A DNA stretch of 64,000 nucleotides from Lasioglossum baleicum. Taxonomy: Eukaryota; Arthropoda; Insecta; Hymenoptera; Halictidae. The translations under genes were made by a program, and so were the position numbers. The notes under the pieces were generated by a model. That model saw only the letters and a list, made by a program, of their open reading frames with translations. It was not told the DNA's origin and searched no databases. Location: contig NC_134929.1 in the NCBI RefSeq assembly GCF_051020765.1, forward strand, positions 4,800,786-4,864,785. Reading direction: 5' to 3'. Position 1 is the stretch's first letter. Each line of letters opens with the position of its first letter. Positions 32,507-44,443 of this stretch are shown here, piece after piece.

Positions 32507-34716
32507 TACAGGGTGTCCCAAAACCCCTTCGACTCCGGGAAATGGGAGGTTCCTTAGGTCATTTGAAGCAACATTTTCCTTTGCACCAATGTCAGCCGGG
32601 GCTTTGTTTAGGAGTTATTAATGAAAAACACGGACCAATCAGAGCGCGATCTAGACGCGCGATGGCACGTTCAGCCCGGCGCGCCGGGAGACGAGCGTGG
32701 TGTAACGCCGCGATGCCGTAACGAACAAGAGTTTCTCGAGATTATGTGAATCCTCCCCGATTTGGATGAGCTTTGGATATGTTGTCAAGACCATGATTCT
32801 GAACAACATTTCCCTTTACAGTTTTTGTCGGCCGGCTTTAGTTTACGCGATAAATGCAAAAACTTGTAATTGTAAATCGATCGATTGTACTGTCTTCTAC
32901 CCGATTTGGATGAGCTTTGGATATGTTGTCAAGACCATGATTCTGAACAACATTTCCTTTAGACTTTTTGACGGTCGCGGAAGAACTTTACTTGTCAATT
33001 CATATGGGTGGATCTTTTTACCCGACTTACGGCAACGTTACCCGAACGAGAGAAGAAGCAGAAACTGATTGTATTGAAAACTCACTTATGCAGCCGTAAA
33101 TCCATTTGCTGCTTCGAAATGTGTGTGGCTGGGTCACTCGGTGACGAACTGCACAGATGTCTTCAGGTATACGACAGTACCGAAAGCTAAGGGACGTACG
33201 GCCGGGTCGACGAAGTGCACAGCCGGTGGTAGAAGGCCTAAAGGATGCGCGGTCAAGTCGACGATCCAGAATTTCACTTTCATTTTCGAATCGATAAATA
33301 ATTCGTATGTTTATTTCACACAGATGCCTTGAAATTTTTCCACACTCACAATCACTGTTCACATTTGTCAACACATAGTTATGCACTAATAATAATTGCT
33401 TAAACTAATTAAACGATTATTTAATCTAATCACTAGACTGCGGATCTTTATGTAAAATGAAAGTTGGCTGCCGCTATTACAAGGGACAGGAGTCAGACAG
33501 ATATTTGATTGTGATCATTTTAAGAAGTTGAAAATAATACATTGGTGTTTTGAAATTATTTTAATCTCTCTAGTGTCTTAAAATGCACCTACTCATGTTT
33601 GCTACAAATGCATGAAATCCGCAGTCTAGTGATTGCATTACCTGATTGTTGTAATTTGTGCAGCAGGACAAGGGATATGGCAATTATTATTAGTGCATAA
33701 CTATGTGTTGACAAATGTGAACAGTGATTGTGAGTGTGGAAAAATTTCAAGGCATCTGTGTGAAATAAACATACGAATTATTTATCGAATCGAAAGTGAA
33801 AGTGAAATTCTGGATCGTCGACTTGACCGCGCATCCCTTAGGCCTTCTACCACCGGCTGTGCAGTTCGTCGACCTGGCCGTACGTCCCTTAGCTTTCGGT
33901 ACTGTCGTATACCTGAAGACATCTGTACAGTTCGTCACCGAGTGACCCAGTGACACACATTTCGAAGCAGCAAATGGATTTACGGCTGAATAAGTGAGTT
34001 TTCAATACAATCAGTTTCTGCTTCTTCTCTCGTTCGGGTAACGTTGCCGTAAGTCGGGTAAAAAGATCCACCCATATGAATTGACAAGTAAAGTTCTTCC
34101 GCGACCGTCAAAAAGTCTAAAGGAAATGTTGTTCAGAATCATGGTCTTGACAACATATCCAAAGCTCATCCAAATCGGGTAGAAGACAGTACAATCGATC
34201 GATTTACAATTACAAGTTTTTGCATTTATCGCGTAAACTAAAGCCGGCCGACAAAAACTGTAAAGGGAAATGTTGTTCAGAATCATGGTCTTGACAACAT
34301 ATCCAAAGCTCATCCAAATCGGGTAGAAGATAGTACAATCGATCGATTTACAATTACAAGTTTTTACATTTATCGCGTAAACTAAAGCCGGCTGACAAAA
34401 ACTGTAAAGGGAAATGTTGTTCAGAATCATGGTCTTGACAACATATCCAAAGCTCATCCAAATCGAGGAAGATTCACATAATCTCGAGAAACTCTTGTTC
34501 GTTGCGGCATCGCGGCGTTACACCACGCTCGTCTCCCGGAGCGCCTGGCTGAACGTGCCATCGCGCATCTAGGTCGCGCTCTGATTGGTCCGTGTTTTTC
34601 GTTAATAACTCCTAAACAAAGCCCCGGCTGACATTGGTGCAAAGGAAAATGTTGCTTCAAATGACCTAAGGAACCTCCCATTTCCTGGAGTCGAAGGGGT
34701 TTTGGGACACCCTGTA
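32507..34716. mobile_element. Foldback Z with Tc1/mariner-like ends (TACAGGGTGTCCCAAAA)
   Basis: Ends TACAGGGTGTCCCAAAA (32507) and TTTTGGGACACCCTGTA (34716) are flanked by TA on both sides. Arms of about 0.9-1.0 kb (32507-33400 and 33690-34716) are reverse complements around a ~290-bp loop holding a MITE (33429-33633). The arms contain a 144-bp direct repeat (GGGAAATGTTGTTCAG at 34265 and 34409, partial at 34121), with about one copy fewer in the left arm. The outer 210 bp is the same family as the palindromic MITE at 46934-47293. No transposase. Confidence 0.88.
33429..33633. mobile_element. MITE, 205 bp, perfect 17-bp TIRs
   Basis: ATCACTAGACTGCGGAT at the left is exactly inverted at the right end (ATCCGCAGTCTAGTGAT). 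It is centred in the loop of foldback Z. A second family member is at 59821-60022. Non-coding. Confidence 0.85.
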
Positions 34717-35284
34717 TACAATCGCTGGTCTCAAGAAAATGCCAGCAGACCGTATACGACTAAGGTACACGGCGTCCTTTACCAGCTCATTGTACCGCCA
34801 ATTTTAAAGATACCATCTTGTTCAAGGGCTCATTTTAAAGGGGGAACTTCAAGGAATATAACCATATTTTTTTCAAAATTTAAATCACTCCGCCCCATCA
34901 TCGAAAAAACGCAAAAGAATTTGTTTAAATTTTTCGACATTATAAAGTTGATTGTCAAGGTTGAAAAAATTATTTTGTAATAGCCCAATCCTTTCGAATA
35001 AAACAAAAAAAAAATTAGCTCAATCGGACAAACCGTTCTTGAGATAAAAATTCGTAAGTGAGGCCCGTTTTCGCCGAAATGGGCAAAAATTGAAAACTTT
35101 GAAGGCCTGCCATTTCTAAAAAAATTCGAAACCGGCAAAATGATGACTTAAACCCCCCCTAATTTCGCATGGACTACAACATATTTCAGTTAGAACAAAA
35201 TCGGCGATGGTGCCTGCAAAAAGTGATCGATTCGGCATGGAATGACCCCAAGACAAATGCAATACGAAATAAGTCTTGCCAGAG

Positions 35285-35404
35285 GTACATTCTTTTTATA
35301 TATTTAATTTTTTATCAGCAAAATATTGTTAATTATGTTATTTTTGTATAACTTTCATTATTTTTTTACTATTTCTATTAACATATTTATATTTTTCAAA
35401 CAAG
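35285..35404 (+). other. Predicted 120-bp intron in the element X gene
   Basis: The donor AG|GTACAT and acceptor TTTTTCAAACAAG| flank an AT-rich, pyrimidine-rich stretch without an open frame. Exon sequence ...KSCQR joins DEIVEFEPSSSS across it. Size and composition fit insect introns. Confidence 0.55.
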
Positions 35405-37649
35405 ACGAAATAGTAGAATTTGAACCATCATCATCATCACCCTCCAGTAAAGATGAAACGCAGATCAGTGATGATGAAAATATTGGATTGCTAGATCTGG
35501 CGGATGTACCTGGTCCAAGTAATCCAAAAAGAAGACGCGCTCAGAAACAATTTATAACGCCAGAACTGGTTGCAGCATTGGACAGATGCAAAGTAAGTGA
35601 CCACCATAGCGTCTACATAATTTCAGCTGTTGCAGAAGCTCTAGGACATAATACTGACGACTTAGTAATAAACCGATCCTCAATTCGCATCCAACGAATT
35701 AAATTGCGCGCAGAAATTGTAAAAAAGTTGCGCGAGTCATTTAATGACTGCGAGCTCGATGCAGTTACAGTACATTGGGACGGAAAACTATTACCATCTT
35801 TACAAGACACAGGAAATATAGAGAGATTAGCAGTATTAATTACTTTCGGAGGTGTTGAGAGGTTATTGGGAATTCCAATAATTTCATCTAGCAGTGGAGC
35901 TGATCAAGCTTCTGCGGTTTACGATTTATTAGAAGAATGGGGATTATCCGAGAAAGTACAAGCACTCTGCTTCGATACTACGTCCACAAATACTGGACGA
36001 TACCGAGGAGCCTGTGTTCTCCTCGAACAAAAATTGGAAAGGGACATTTTATATTTTCCTTGCAGACACCATATATATATGAAATCATTTTACATAGTGT
36101 ATTTCACGAAAAAATGTTAAAGTCTTCAGGTCCAAATGTTTTACTCTTTAAAAAATTTCAGGATGCTTGGAGAACAATAAACAAATTGAATTTCGTACCC
36201 GGAATCGAAACCGAATATATACGCGAAACTATTACAGATATAACGTGATTCAAGAAATCCTTAAATTTTCTATCGATGTATTACAAAAAGAACAGCAGCC
36301 AAGAGAAGATCACAAAGAATTTTTGGAGCTCATAATTATTTTTCTGGGTGGGACTCCACCAAGAAATATAAGATTTCGGGCCCCAGGAGCTTTCCACCAT
36401 GCTCGCTGGATGGCGAAAGCTTTATATTGTTTAAAAATATATTTATTTAAAAATCAGTTTCTATTGAGCGCCGACGAAGAAAATGGAATTCGCGACATTT
36501 GCGTGTTTCTCGCTAATATTTATATAAAAGCGTGGATTCGAGCTCCAATGGCAGCGGAAGCTCCACGTCAAGATTTGGAATTTTTACAGAAACTGTATGC
36601 ATACCGTTCTACTGACGAAAAAATAAGTTCTATAGCATTAAAAAAATTTTGTAACCATTTATGGTATTTATCAACAGAAGCGGTGGCCTTAGCATTTTTT
36701 GATAAAACCGTGGAGAACAATACAAAATTACGAATGGTGGAGGCACTTACCACTGAAGTGGACGAATCTTGGAAACGAACGAATCATGTAAGAAATATGA
36801 AATAACTCGTGAAGACTTAAAAAAACTATGCTGGTAAAGGAATTGAACATTTTATTTCCCACAAAACACTACGATTCTTTGAAAGATTTTCAATTCCTAT
36901 AGAATTTTTAAAAAAAGATCCCGATTCATGGGAAGATGACGAGGACTTCAAATTTGGACTAAATATTGTACAAAACTTAAAAGTTGTTAATGACACTGCT
37001 GAGCGCGGTATTAAGCTTATTCAAGACTATAATCAATTATTATCAAAAAATGAAGAGGAGAAACAATATATTTTACAAATTATTTCCGAAAATAGGAAAC
37101 AATATCCAGATTTATCAAAAAAGTCATTACCAGATAAATAAATTATTTCAACGAAAATTTCTAAAATAATTTTAGTTTTTTGTATAATGTACTGTATTAT
37201 ATATGTATAATATATATATTAATAATGTATTATGTATAAGCATATGTATAATGTCTTAATATTTTCGCTATTTATAAAAATATAAAAAAATTTCGTAGAC
37301 AAAAGTTGTATTGTTTATTACATTAAATATAATGCAAAAAAAAATGTTTTTGAAAAGTCCATATTTGAGACTTCAAGGTCACGAATTTTTTTTTAAATTA
37401 ATGCTACATTTTGTTTCTACATTATTATAGTGCGTAAAAAGACAAATTCAACGATATATAAAAATATATATTTATTATATACGACAGTGGAGAAAGTCGA
37501 GTTACAAAATTAAAAAATTTTCGAAGTCGATGCGGCAGCACTTCCCGTTATCCGATCGATTTCTTTTGCACACTTTATTTTTGCGTACAGTGTCACAATT
37601 CTGGGGGGTGTACCGAAAAAAATTCGACAAAATAATTTTCACCAAGTAC

Positions 37650-39075
37650 ATATTGTTCGATCGTGGAACTACCAATTTCAAAATGTTCGATTGTAGAGAA
37701 ATGGGTTCGCGACTGTTCGAATGTTGCCCGCCAAACTAATCTTAGACAACTGTTTCAATTTAAATAACGGATCGTGTGGATAAGGAATTGACTGGAGGAA
37801 TCGCGTTTCGTTCTAGATCTGTTGGTGAACTCGTCAGTAAGGCTAATCCAACAGATCCTGCCTTAGACGCGCGCAGATCAAACCGTGTTGATCTGTATTG
37901 TAGTGAAATGTGCTGATCGTGTATGCAGCAATCACGTGAGACGCTCAAGCAAGACTGGTCAGTGTTACTCGTTCAGAGATTCGGAAGCGAACTGCTGAAA
38001 GTACTGGACGTTGGTCTTAGCGAGAGGTCGGTTAGGCTCCTCGTGGGTGGAGAGGTTGACCTTAGACAAGGAAAGGAAAGTCGAATCTATTGTAATGAGG
38101 GAAAGAACTGTCCGGGTTGGTTCAGTCAACTCGTCGTTTACCAATCAGGACACCCTTAATTGTTCAAACTTCCTTCCATGGTGACTCAGAGGCTGGTCTA
38201 GTCGGAAGGAAGAGTGGGGTGCTACCTGGTATGAAGGCAAGAGCGGTAATTGACGTCGCTCGACGGTAGACTGTCGCCCCTTGACCGTGTCCTTAAAGAA
38301 TTGAATGTTTAACCTTGGACCGAGCTTAGCGAACGCGGGCGTACACATCTGGGGTTACACATCTGGGGTTGTAATTTATGACGGCGAGGGTTCTTTAGAG
38401 TTGTATCTTGAGTGACCGTGAATATTCTTAACCCGGGACGAAGTAAGTATTCCGAGAATTGCCGGATGTACAAAATAACATTTGGCCGTACCTGAGTGAC
38501 CGTAGCATAAATAATCTTCTAATCCGAAAAACGGTTGGTAACGGCTATATCGTAAATAAAATACGAAGTCGACCCTTAAGCTCTTTATTTCGCGCGGCAG
38601 TACGGTTCACTGCAGATGCCATGGTTCTTTATGTTTAAAGGAGAATTTCCGTTAACGAATTTCTTGCGAGGAAAAACATTTCTTTGTGTAGGACTACGAT
38701 CCGTTGCGACGGAACACATATAGCTAAGGACCACCCTAGTGTATATAATCTACAGCTTAAAGCGAACACGATACAGCGCGATACGAGAGACAATGGTGTT
38801 CTTCGGTTCTTCGATCCGCAGCACCACAGTAGCGACAGTGACTCCGAAGAGTAAACATCACCAAAGATACAATTCTAAATTACATCACTGGCACGCGATA
38901 ACCATCGATATCGACGAAAAGCAAAATTATTATTATATTACAGAGAGAAGAGCACTGGACCATAGTATTATTTACATATCTATGATTTTCAAAACCAACA
39001 GCGTGTGTGGAACAGAAAATAAATAACTAAGTAAAAGTAAAAGAAGAGGTATATATATAAATAACAAAATTACAT
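37650..39075. other. GC-moderate non-coding stretch, possible solo LTR
   Basis: Between element X and the hairpin at 39082. It contains a tandem TACACATCTGGGGT near 38341-38368 and an AATAAAATACGAAG signal near 38555, followed by CTCTTTATTTCGCGCGGCAG. This arrangement resembles an LTR polyadenylation region. No paired LTR, primer site or protein was found, so this stays tentative. Confidence 0.3.
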
Positions 39076-39081
39076 TTAATA

Positions 39082-39153
39082 ACAAAGAAGGAGAGCGTAT
39101 GGGAAATGCTATGAACTATGTCTCTTTCTTTCCCATACGCTCTCCTTCTTTGT
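39082..39153. repeat. Perfect 25-bp hairpin, part of a dispersed repeat
   Basis: ACAAAGAAGGAGAGCGTATG begins a 25-base arm at 39082-39106 that is exactly inverted at 39129-39153, with a 22-base loop. Sequence after the right arm resembles 56165-56290, so it belongs to a repeat family rather than a unique RNA gene. Confidence 0.85.
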
Positions 39154-39344
39154 GTCGCAAATTTTGATCGTTCATTATTTTTTTTGAAAATGAAGTTATC
39201 AATCGAATTAATGATATAGTTTATACCGTTCGTGATTCGATGTATGCAGTGTTGGATGCGCTTCTTCAAGCCACTCTGACGACTAAACGACATGTAATCC
39301 AGTGGTATTGTTTAAAATACTATATACATTTACACTAAATGCTT

Positions 39345-40795
39345 TGTGACGTGGCAGATTACGCCTACGTCACTCCGAACCTTAAGCGGAAGACCGGGTC
39401 ACTGAAAAGCGGCATAATAACGAAACGGTTATAACGAGCGCTCTCCCTGGGACATCCGAACACCCAAAGGAATAGAATTATCGCATTTGAATGTCGCGCC
39501 GCCGGGCGCGACAAGAGTTTTCAGAAACCACCGAAATCGGCGAGGAGCCCGATACCTGTCTCCGGCCGCCGATTGGCGGAAGGCCGCAAGCGGAGACGCT
39601 CGGAACACCAATCACCGGGCGCCGCTGGCGAGGAAGACGGCGAGGATTGGACCGAGCCCGGATCTGTCAACCCGGAGAAAGCGACGAGGCTGTTAAACAT
39701 AAGGACGATCAGCAGTCCAACCCCGTCGACGTCTCATCCGGAAAATGCCATGAGAGCTACACCGGAACGGCTCGGATCCATGGATGCCGACTAACCGCCT
39801 TATATCGGCCGGGCTTCGGAAAATAGAAAATACCGAAGGCCCGGGCCGACATGTCATCGAGTCGTCCCTGCGCCCAGAAACAACGTGATTGGCCCGAGCG
39901 TCGCCGAAGACGAGAGTGGGGGGAAAACTCGCTTCCGCGTTCCGAACCGTCTCGAACTGGGCCACTGGGTCGAAAGACTGTTTACCGAAAAGACGTGCGA
40001 ACCCTTAGACCGCGAGTTGAGAAAGTATTTTGCGACAGCCGCCATTACAACGAAATTGGTAAGTGCCGGTCAGGCTTTATTTCGATATATTTTGTGACCA
40101 GTTCGTGTTGGTTCGGGGACGTTATTCGAGTTCGCGAGGGTTCGTACCGCGGTGTACCGTGTGTTTCCCCGCGTTTACCGTTGACCAGGAGTCGCTCTCC
40201 TGAGAGGCTCGCGAGGCCACGGATCGTGTGTCGCCGAATCCTCGTGCACGAGCTATTCGGGACCCACGATATTCGCCCGGTAATTCTTTGGCTTGCCCTC
40301 GGATCGTTCTACGGGAGGATAACGCGCCGTATTCGTTTCGTATTGTTCACCGTTCGCACGTTTCGCCCAGCCTCGAATTAGGAACGCGTACGTCACCGGA
40401 GCTCGGTCGAATTCGTGCCCTCGTGGCTTGTAAATTCACGCGACGTCCTGTGACGACCGGGCTCGACGCGATAGAAGTTATTCCGCGCGATCGGCCGAAC
40501 AGCCGCCGTCACTTTCGTGTTCGCGCCGGCAAATCTATTGACTACCGCTGGCAGCGGCCGGCGGATTGTATGACCATCTCGTTTTAATAAACGACTATAT
40601 TTTGCCCGAGATCTACCGAGTAGCTTCATTTACCGTGAGAAAAGTTCTCGTCGCGGGGAATGCCCCGTTCCTTTCCTCACGTGGTTCCCTGAACCCGTTC
40701 GCGGCCGTCACCGGCCTAAACGGTTTTCGCAGATTCGACGTCACTTTGGGAACCGATCGAATCGTTCGAGAGTTCGCGTGGTACGGTATCCTACC
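39345..40795 (+). repeat. LTR of the TGTGACGTGGC gypsy family (5'-type, leader attached)
   Basis: Starts TGTGACGTGGCAGATTACGCC, matching 52760 (TGTGACGTGGCAAAATTGCC). Shared internal blocks are GCGGAAGACCGGG, GAGCGCTCTCCCTGGG and ATGTCGCGCC. TGGCGCCCG at 40796 marks the end of the LTR. ORFs on both strands across the GC-rich interior are shadows. The expected gag and pol do not follow, since homology to other copies stops near 40985, so this is a truncated element. Confidence 0.65.
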
Positions 40796-40985
40796 TGGCG
40801 CCCGTTCGCTTCGTGTACAATTTTGTCGTTCCGTTCGGATCTGCGAGGATCTTTTGTCTCGAGAGGACCACGTGTCGCGCGACCGAGCGTGGCCCGGTCG
40901 CAAGGCCATAATTTCTCGAAGGCGTTTACCTCTCTGTTCGCAGAGAAATAAACGCCGTGACAGCTTATATTTCGATAAAACAAGC
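40796..40985 (+). other. Primer-site-like motif and structured leader
   Basis: TGGCGCCCG (40796-40804) is followed by the GGACCACGT...CGTGGCCCGG stem near 40865-40900. A second hairpin follows: GGCGTTTA/TAAACGCC enclosing CTCTCTG-TTCG-CAGAGA near 40921-40957. Then comes GTGACAG, as at 1512. Confidence 0.45.
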
Positions 40986-41595
40986 CAGAATTCCCCCACA
41001 CGCCAGGTGCAAGACTATATTCCATTATGCATAATTATTGTTAAATGGCAAAAAAAAGAAAATCCTGAAACATGTATCCCCTATTTTGGATCAAAGATCA
41101 CGCACCCAAGTTTACATTAAAATTAACTAATAATAAATAAGAGAAACTACAAAAAGAAATCAAATTTTTAATATATTGTTTAAACAAAAAACTTTTGTTA
41201 AAATTCTCTTGCGCGACTACATTGCCCATTGAAAAACACACAATTTAAAAAAAAATTCAAATTTTTTCGACCTCTGGTTTCCGAGATATCTCAAAAAGTA
41301 TGGTTTTGACCCCCAAGTTTGAGGGCTGTTTTCACCCCTTCAAAGTGGATGGTTGAAGATAAAAAAAATACGTGTCAAATATTTTTCAAAGAACTATAAA
41401 CTCCCAAAGTTTTATCAAAATCCGAATTTCGCATCTGAATATGTTCCCTTGTGAGATGCGGTGCGGGATTACGGAACAGAGGCGCGGTACTGGATCTGAT
41501 ACTAGACCACAGTGTAGACGTCGTTACGGGGGCGGGCGGTCCAGTGTGCAGGGCGGCCCAAGACACACGGCTAATCGAAGCGGGGGTGTCGTAAC
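40986..41595. other. AT-rich, no supported gene
   Basis: Short repeats and A/T runs up to ~41430, then GC-richer sequence with ORF fragments on both strands. No recognisable protein. Confidence 0.4.
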
Positions 41596-41798
41596 CAGGG
41601 TTACCATATTCTAGTCTCGCCAGGCACCTTACCCTTCCGCCCCACTCTTCCCACTAACACTGACGCGTACCACGTGGTGCAAGCTAAGTTAGCGGTACGC
41701 GTCAGAGTTAGCGGGAAGAGTGGAGCGGACTCAGCAGACAAGCTGGACGAGGGGCGGAAGGGTAAGAAGCCTGGCGATACTAGAATATGGTAACCCTA
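41596..41798. mobile_element. hAT-type MITE, 203 bp
   Basis: Ends (C/T)AGGGTTACCATATTCTAGT are inverted, with the 8-bp target duplication GTCGTAAC at 41588-41595 and 41799-41806. Inside is a long palindrome (GGGGCGGAAGGGTAAG and its complement; GGTACGCGTCAG...CTGACGCGTACC). Non-coding. Confidence 0.93.
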
Positions 41799-41806
41799 GT
41801 CGTAAC

Positions 41807-42640
41807 CCTCTTACGGAAGGCCCGAGAGACGGGTTACGAATTCACGCGCCCCGGAAACGCCCGGGGGATTCGATTTTGGGCTGAGACGAACTGGCGAGAG
41901 TCGGAGCTCTGACAAGAGCTGCTCCAGGCGAATTCCGGTGAAATCGCGTTTCAGCGCGTCATATATAAATCGAAAACGGAAGCAAGGATCATGGAGAGTG
42001 TGTTCCCCCCAGATCTGGAACCTTCTCGAAGATTCTCTACTACTCCCGAAGATATCTGAAGATCCATAGAATTTCCTGTTACAACTCTCATCAGACACCC
42101 TCCTGCAGCACCCTAGTGTTCAAGCTGTAAGCTAACATATATACTGCTTTCAAAGTCAAGGCTGCTTCTCATTCATCGCAGCAATATCAAACTTCTCATG
42201 GCGAAACTATTAGTATGGTTCATAGAGCATAGCAAAGTTATTTGAAAATTTTCTTGCTAATAATAATTCAATGTTAGCTAAGGCTAAACTGAGCCCCCAC
42301 AGGATCAAATCTTATATATAATTACTACAAAAGTGTAGAGAGCAATAAATCTCTGGGAAACTTTTACGCAAAAATCTCCAGGTTAATAACACAGGACTCA
42401 ACCTGTCTAAAAAAAAATCGCACTCGCTTTGGCGCGGCTCGCGGCGGATCATTGCCTCGTCGTATCCCTCTCTTTCTTCGTAAGCGAGACACCACGGGGA
42501 GGCTTGACCGATTATGCGATCGCGATTGTACGGCGCTCGGGACGGTGAGGGAGGATCGCGATCCGATGTGGGCGCAGATGACGTGGTTGCCCCTTACGTT
42601 AAGCCATGGTTGGCGGCTCAGTATATGGTCGCTATCAGCC
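41807..42640. other. No supported gene; possible 3' end of the minus-strand gypsy element
   Basis: Lies beyond the integrase end of the minus-strand gypsy copy. It carries AATAAATCTCTGG near 42344 and several short ORFs in both directions. An LTR could be here, but no terminal repeats matching 45685-45890 were identified. Confidence 0.3.
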
Positions 42641-44400
42641 TGGCAATGGGCCCGCATCCTGGGTCTTCGTTCCGGGTATTGCTCTTGAAACTGCGGCGGA
42701 CAAGCTAGTGGCGTTGTTAACCGTGGCTGTGTTGGCTGGCGCGGTCCTGGCAGCTAGGGGGGAGGGGGGCTCTACGTGGACGTAGTCGCCATACCTCCAA
42801 TAGCCCTCCTCCAGTTGTTGAAGGAATGTTTCCATCTCGCCGGCTGCTACTTCCGATCGGCGTGTCATCCTGATCAGTACTGATCTGCTGGCGGGTGGCT
42901 GCTGCTCGTTCCTTCCTGCTGGTTTCAGCGGCTTCTGGTTGGTCGGAGCCACGAACGTGAATGTGCTTCGTATTTTTTATTTTTCCTCTCCCGTCGCGGA
43001 AGTCGAAGATGACCGGTGACACTCTGGGGTGTGCCGTAAACGGGCCGCCTTCTTGTCGGAGAGGATGTGACTTCGCTTCAGCACGAGTGCTCCGACGCTC
43101 GGTTCCCAGTTTCGTCGGTGCTTGTCGTACTGCTTCCGGCTGGTTCTGGAAGCTGCGGGCCGTGTTGCTTCGAGGCAGCTCTCGTGCTTCTCGTAGACGA
43201 CGTAGACGGTGCTCCAAACTGTAACTGTTCAGGGACCAGACTAGTATTGTAGGCTCCCTGGCGGGATGTGCTCCCTCCCTGTGTTGAGATACGCTGGCGA
43301 GTATCCTATGGCGCTGTAGTCGTCCATGTTGTAGACCAGGGATGAGCATTTTTGCCTCAAGTGAGGCAAGACTGTCCACACCACAGCGCCCACTGCCTCC
43401 CACCAGCTCCACCGTTACCATGGAGAAAGAACGCGCTTCGCTCGTAGCGAACAGTGCGCATGTCTCGCGAAGGCTACCCGCATCGCGGCCTATGCGACGA
43501 AGGCGCGCGTTGCATGGAAGAGAGGTTGGTGGGAGAAGCAGGCGTTTGAGGGGCCCCACCCGTGCCCATCCCTGTTGTAGACGAATGCCACGTTGGGGCA
43601 GTACAGATCCCAGGCTTCTTGTCATCGGCCGGTATTCTGGCTAATCATGGTCTTGACGACCATGTTTACGCGCTCGACCGGGTTGCACTGGGGAGCGTAG
43701 GGTGGTGTGCGTCGGTGTTTGACGCCCCATTCTTTGAGCGCATGCTCGACTTGGTTTCCAATGAATTGACGGCCGTTGTCGGTAAACGAGTACGGTCGAA
43801 CAACCACGGCGCACGACTACGGGTTCTCGGATGACTCGTGTGATGGCCGATCCGGTGGGCCTTCTCCAGGGGCCGTAGTTTGATCAATTTTGTGCACCGA
43901 TCTTGGATTATGAGCAGGGTGGTGTTGCACGCACTGGATCGTGGCAATGTCCCTACTAGGTCGAAGTAGACCATCTCCTATGGCTGGTCGACAGGTGTGG
44001 CATGCATCAGGCTGGCTGGTAACTGTTGGAGAGCCTTGTGTTTTTGGCAGCTCTCGGAGGTTCGGACCGTCGCGTCGCGAAGCATTCCGAGCCAGTGGTA
44101 CAAGCGGCAGAGACCGGTTTTTGCCATCCCCAGGTCACCGGCGCACGGATCGTCGTGGGATTCGCAGAGGACGCGAGGGCGGTCGCATGTGGCTATGCAC
44201 AGTTTCCACTCGTCCGGTGCTGGATGGTCGTCGAAGTCGAGTGTGTGTAGCACGTGATGGTACAGGCATCCTTCCTGGATTACAGTACTCGGGATGCCGT
44301 TGATGATTCCGGTTCCGGAAATGCTGCAGTCTAAATGAGTCTCGGACTTTGTCGAGCCATGATGGTATTTACATATGAACAGACCGACCCTGGATCGACG
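42641..44400 (-). pseudogene. Ty3/gypsy integrase, minus strand, MITE-interrupted
   Basis: Read on the minus strand: zinc-domain remnant ESCQKHKAL (near 44045), then VYFDLVGTLPRSS (first Asp), FTDNGRQFIGNQVEHALKEW (second Asp), YAPQCNPVERVNMVVKTMI (Glu) and the YNMDDYSA region. The last of these is split by the hAT MITE at 43337-43574 with duplicated TTGTAGAC. The C-terminal domain reads GGPFTAHPRVSPVIFDFRD (near 43050) and HIHVRGS. Several stops and frameshifts. The order gag (45244) then integrase on this strand is conventional, but protease, RT and RNase H are missing between 44400 and 44444. Confidence 0.88.
43337..43574. mobile_element. hAT-type MITE, 238 bp
   Basis: Inverted ends CAGGGATGAGC and GCCCATCCCTG, flanked by the 8-bp duplication TTGTAGAC (43329-43336, 43575-43582). 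Non-coding and CpG-rich. It interrupts the minus-strand gypsy integrase. Confidence 0.9.
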
Positions 44401-44443
44401 GGAGCTCTATTCCACTAATTGCCGACAGTGATAGCTGCTCCGG

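Larger units (their letters stand above)
27099..35249. mobile_element. Foldback Y inserted in the element X gene
   Basis: Inverted arms: GGGGTCATTCCATGCCGAAT at 27099 against ATTCGGCATGGAATGACCCC ending at 35249. The left arm runs 27099-27398, then 32267 to about 32456 after the Copia insertion, and the right arm is about 34768-35249, ~490 bp each. The centre is occupied by foldback Z. No coding sequence of its own is seen. The target duplication is ambiguous (CAAG lies on both sides). Confidence 0.85.
26597..37141 (+). pseudogene. Element X gene: large conserved TE-family protein, broken
   Basis: The first part (26597-27098) encodes a basic/coiled region ending RKEQEESRG. After foldback Y the frame resumes at ~35250 and a GT...AG intron (35285-35404) precedes the main exon. 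Conserved phrases follow: TPELVAALDRCKVSD, LVINRSSIRIQR, TVHWDGKLLP, VQALCFDTTSTNTGRYRGAC, FPCRHHIY. Frameshifts occur at ~36070 (in a TA run) and ~36240, then AFHHARWMAKALYCLKIYL, and last VVNDTAERGIKLIQDYNQLL to the stop at 37141. The CFDTT/NTGR and CRHH motifs look like a transposase core. I know this as an uncharacterised repeated family in invertebrate genomes; its function is not established. Confidence 0.75.
25141..37645 (+). mobile_element. Element X: unclassified DNA transposon-like unit with ~400-bp TIRs
   Basis: Inverted repeats at 25141-25545 and about 37258-37645 share CACCCCCCAGAATTGTGACA, ATCGATCGGATAACGGGAAG and CGCTATTTATAAAAATATAA on opposite strands. The left tip reads TTAGAGTGGTCCTTATTTTT. 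The same tip in a second copy is at 61375 (complement TTAGGGTGGACCTTATTTTT). Between the repeats lies a broken gene (26597-37141) split by foldback Y. Target duplication not resolved. I cannot place it in a named superfamily. Confidence 0.7.

Noticed and set aside
39345..40980. Several 100-180-codon ORFs on both strands
   Set aside because: GC-rich LTR sequence gives open frames in many phases. No protein motifs, and the same region is non-coding LTR in the other copies.
42717..43625. 302-codon minus-strand ORF as a novel gene
   Set aside because: It is a chimera of a hAT MITE and out-of-frame integrase sequence. Only the C-terminal integrase part is meaningful.
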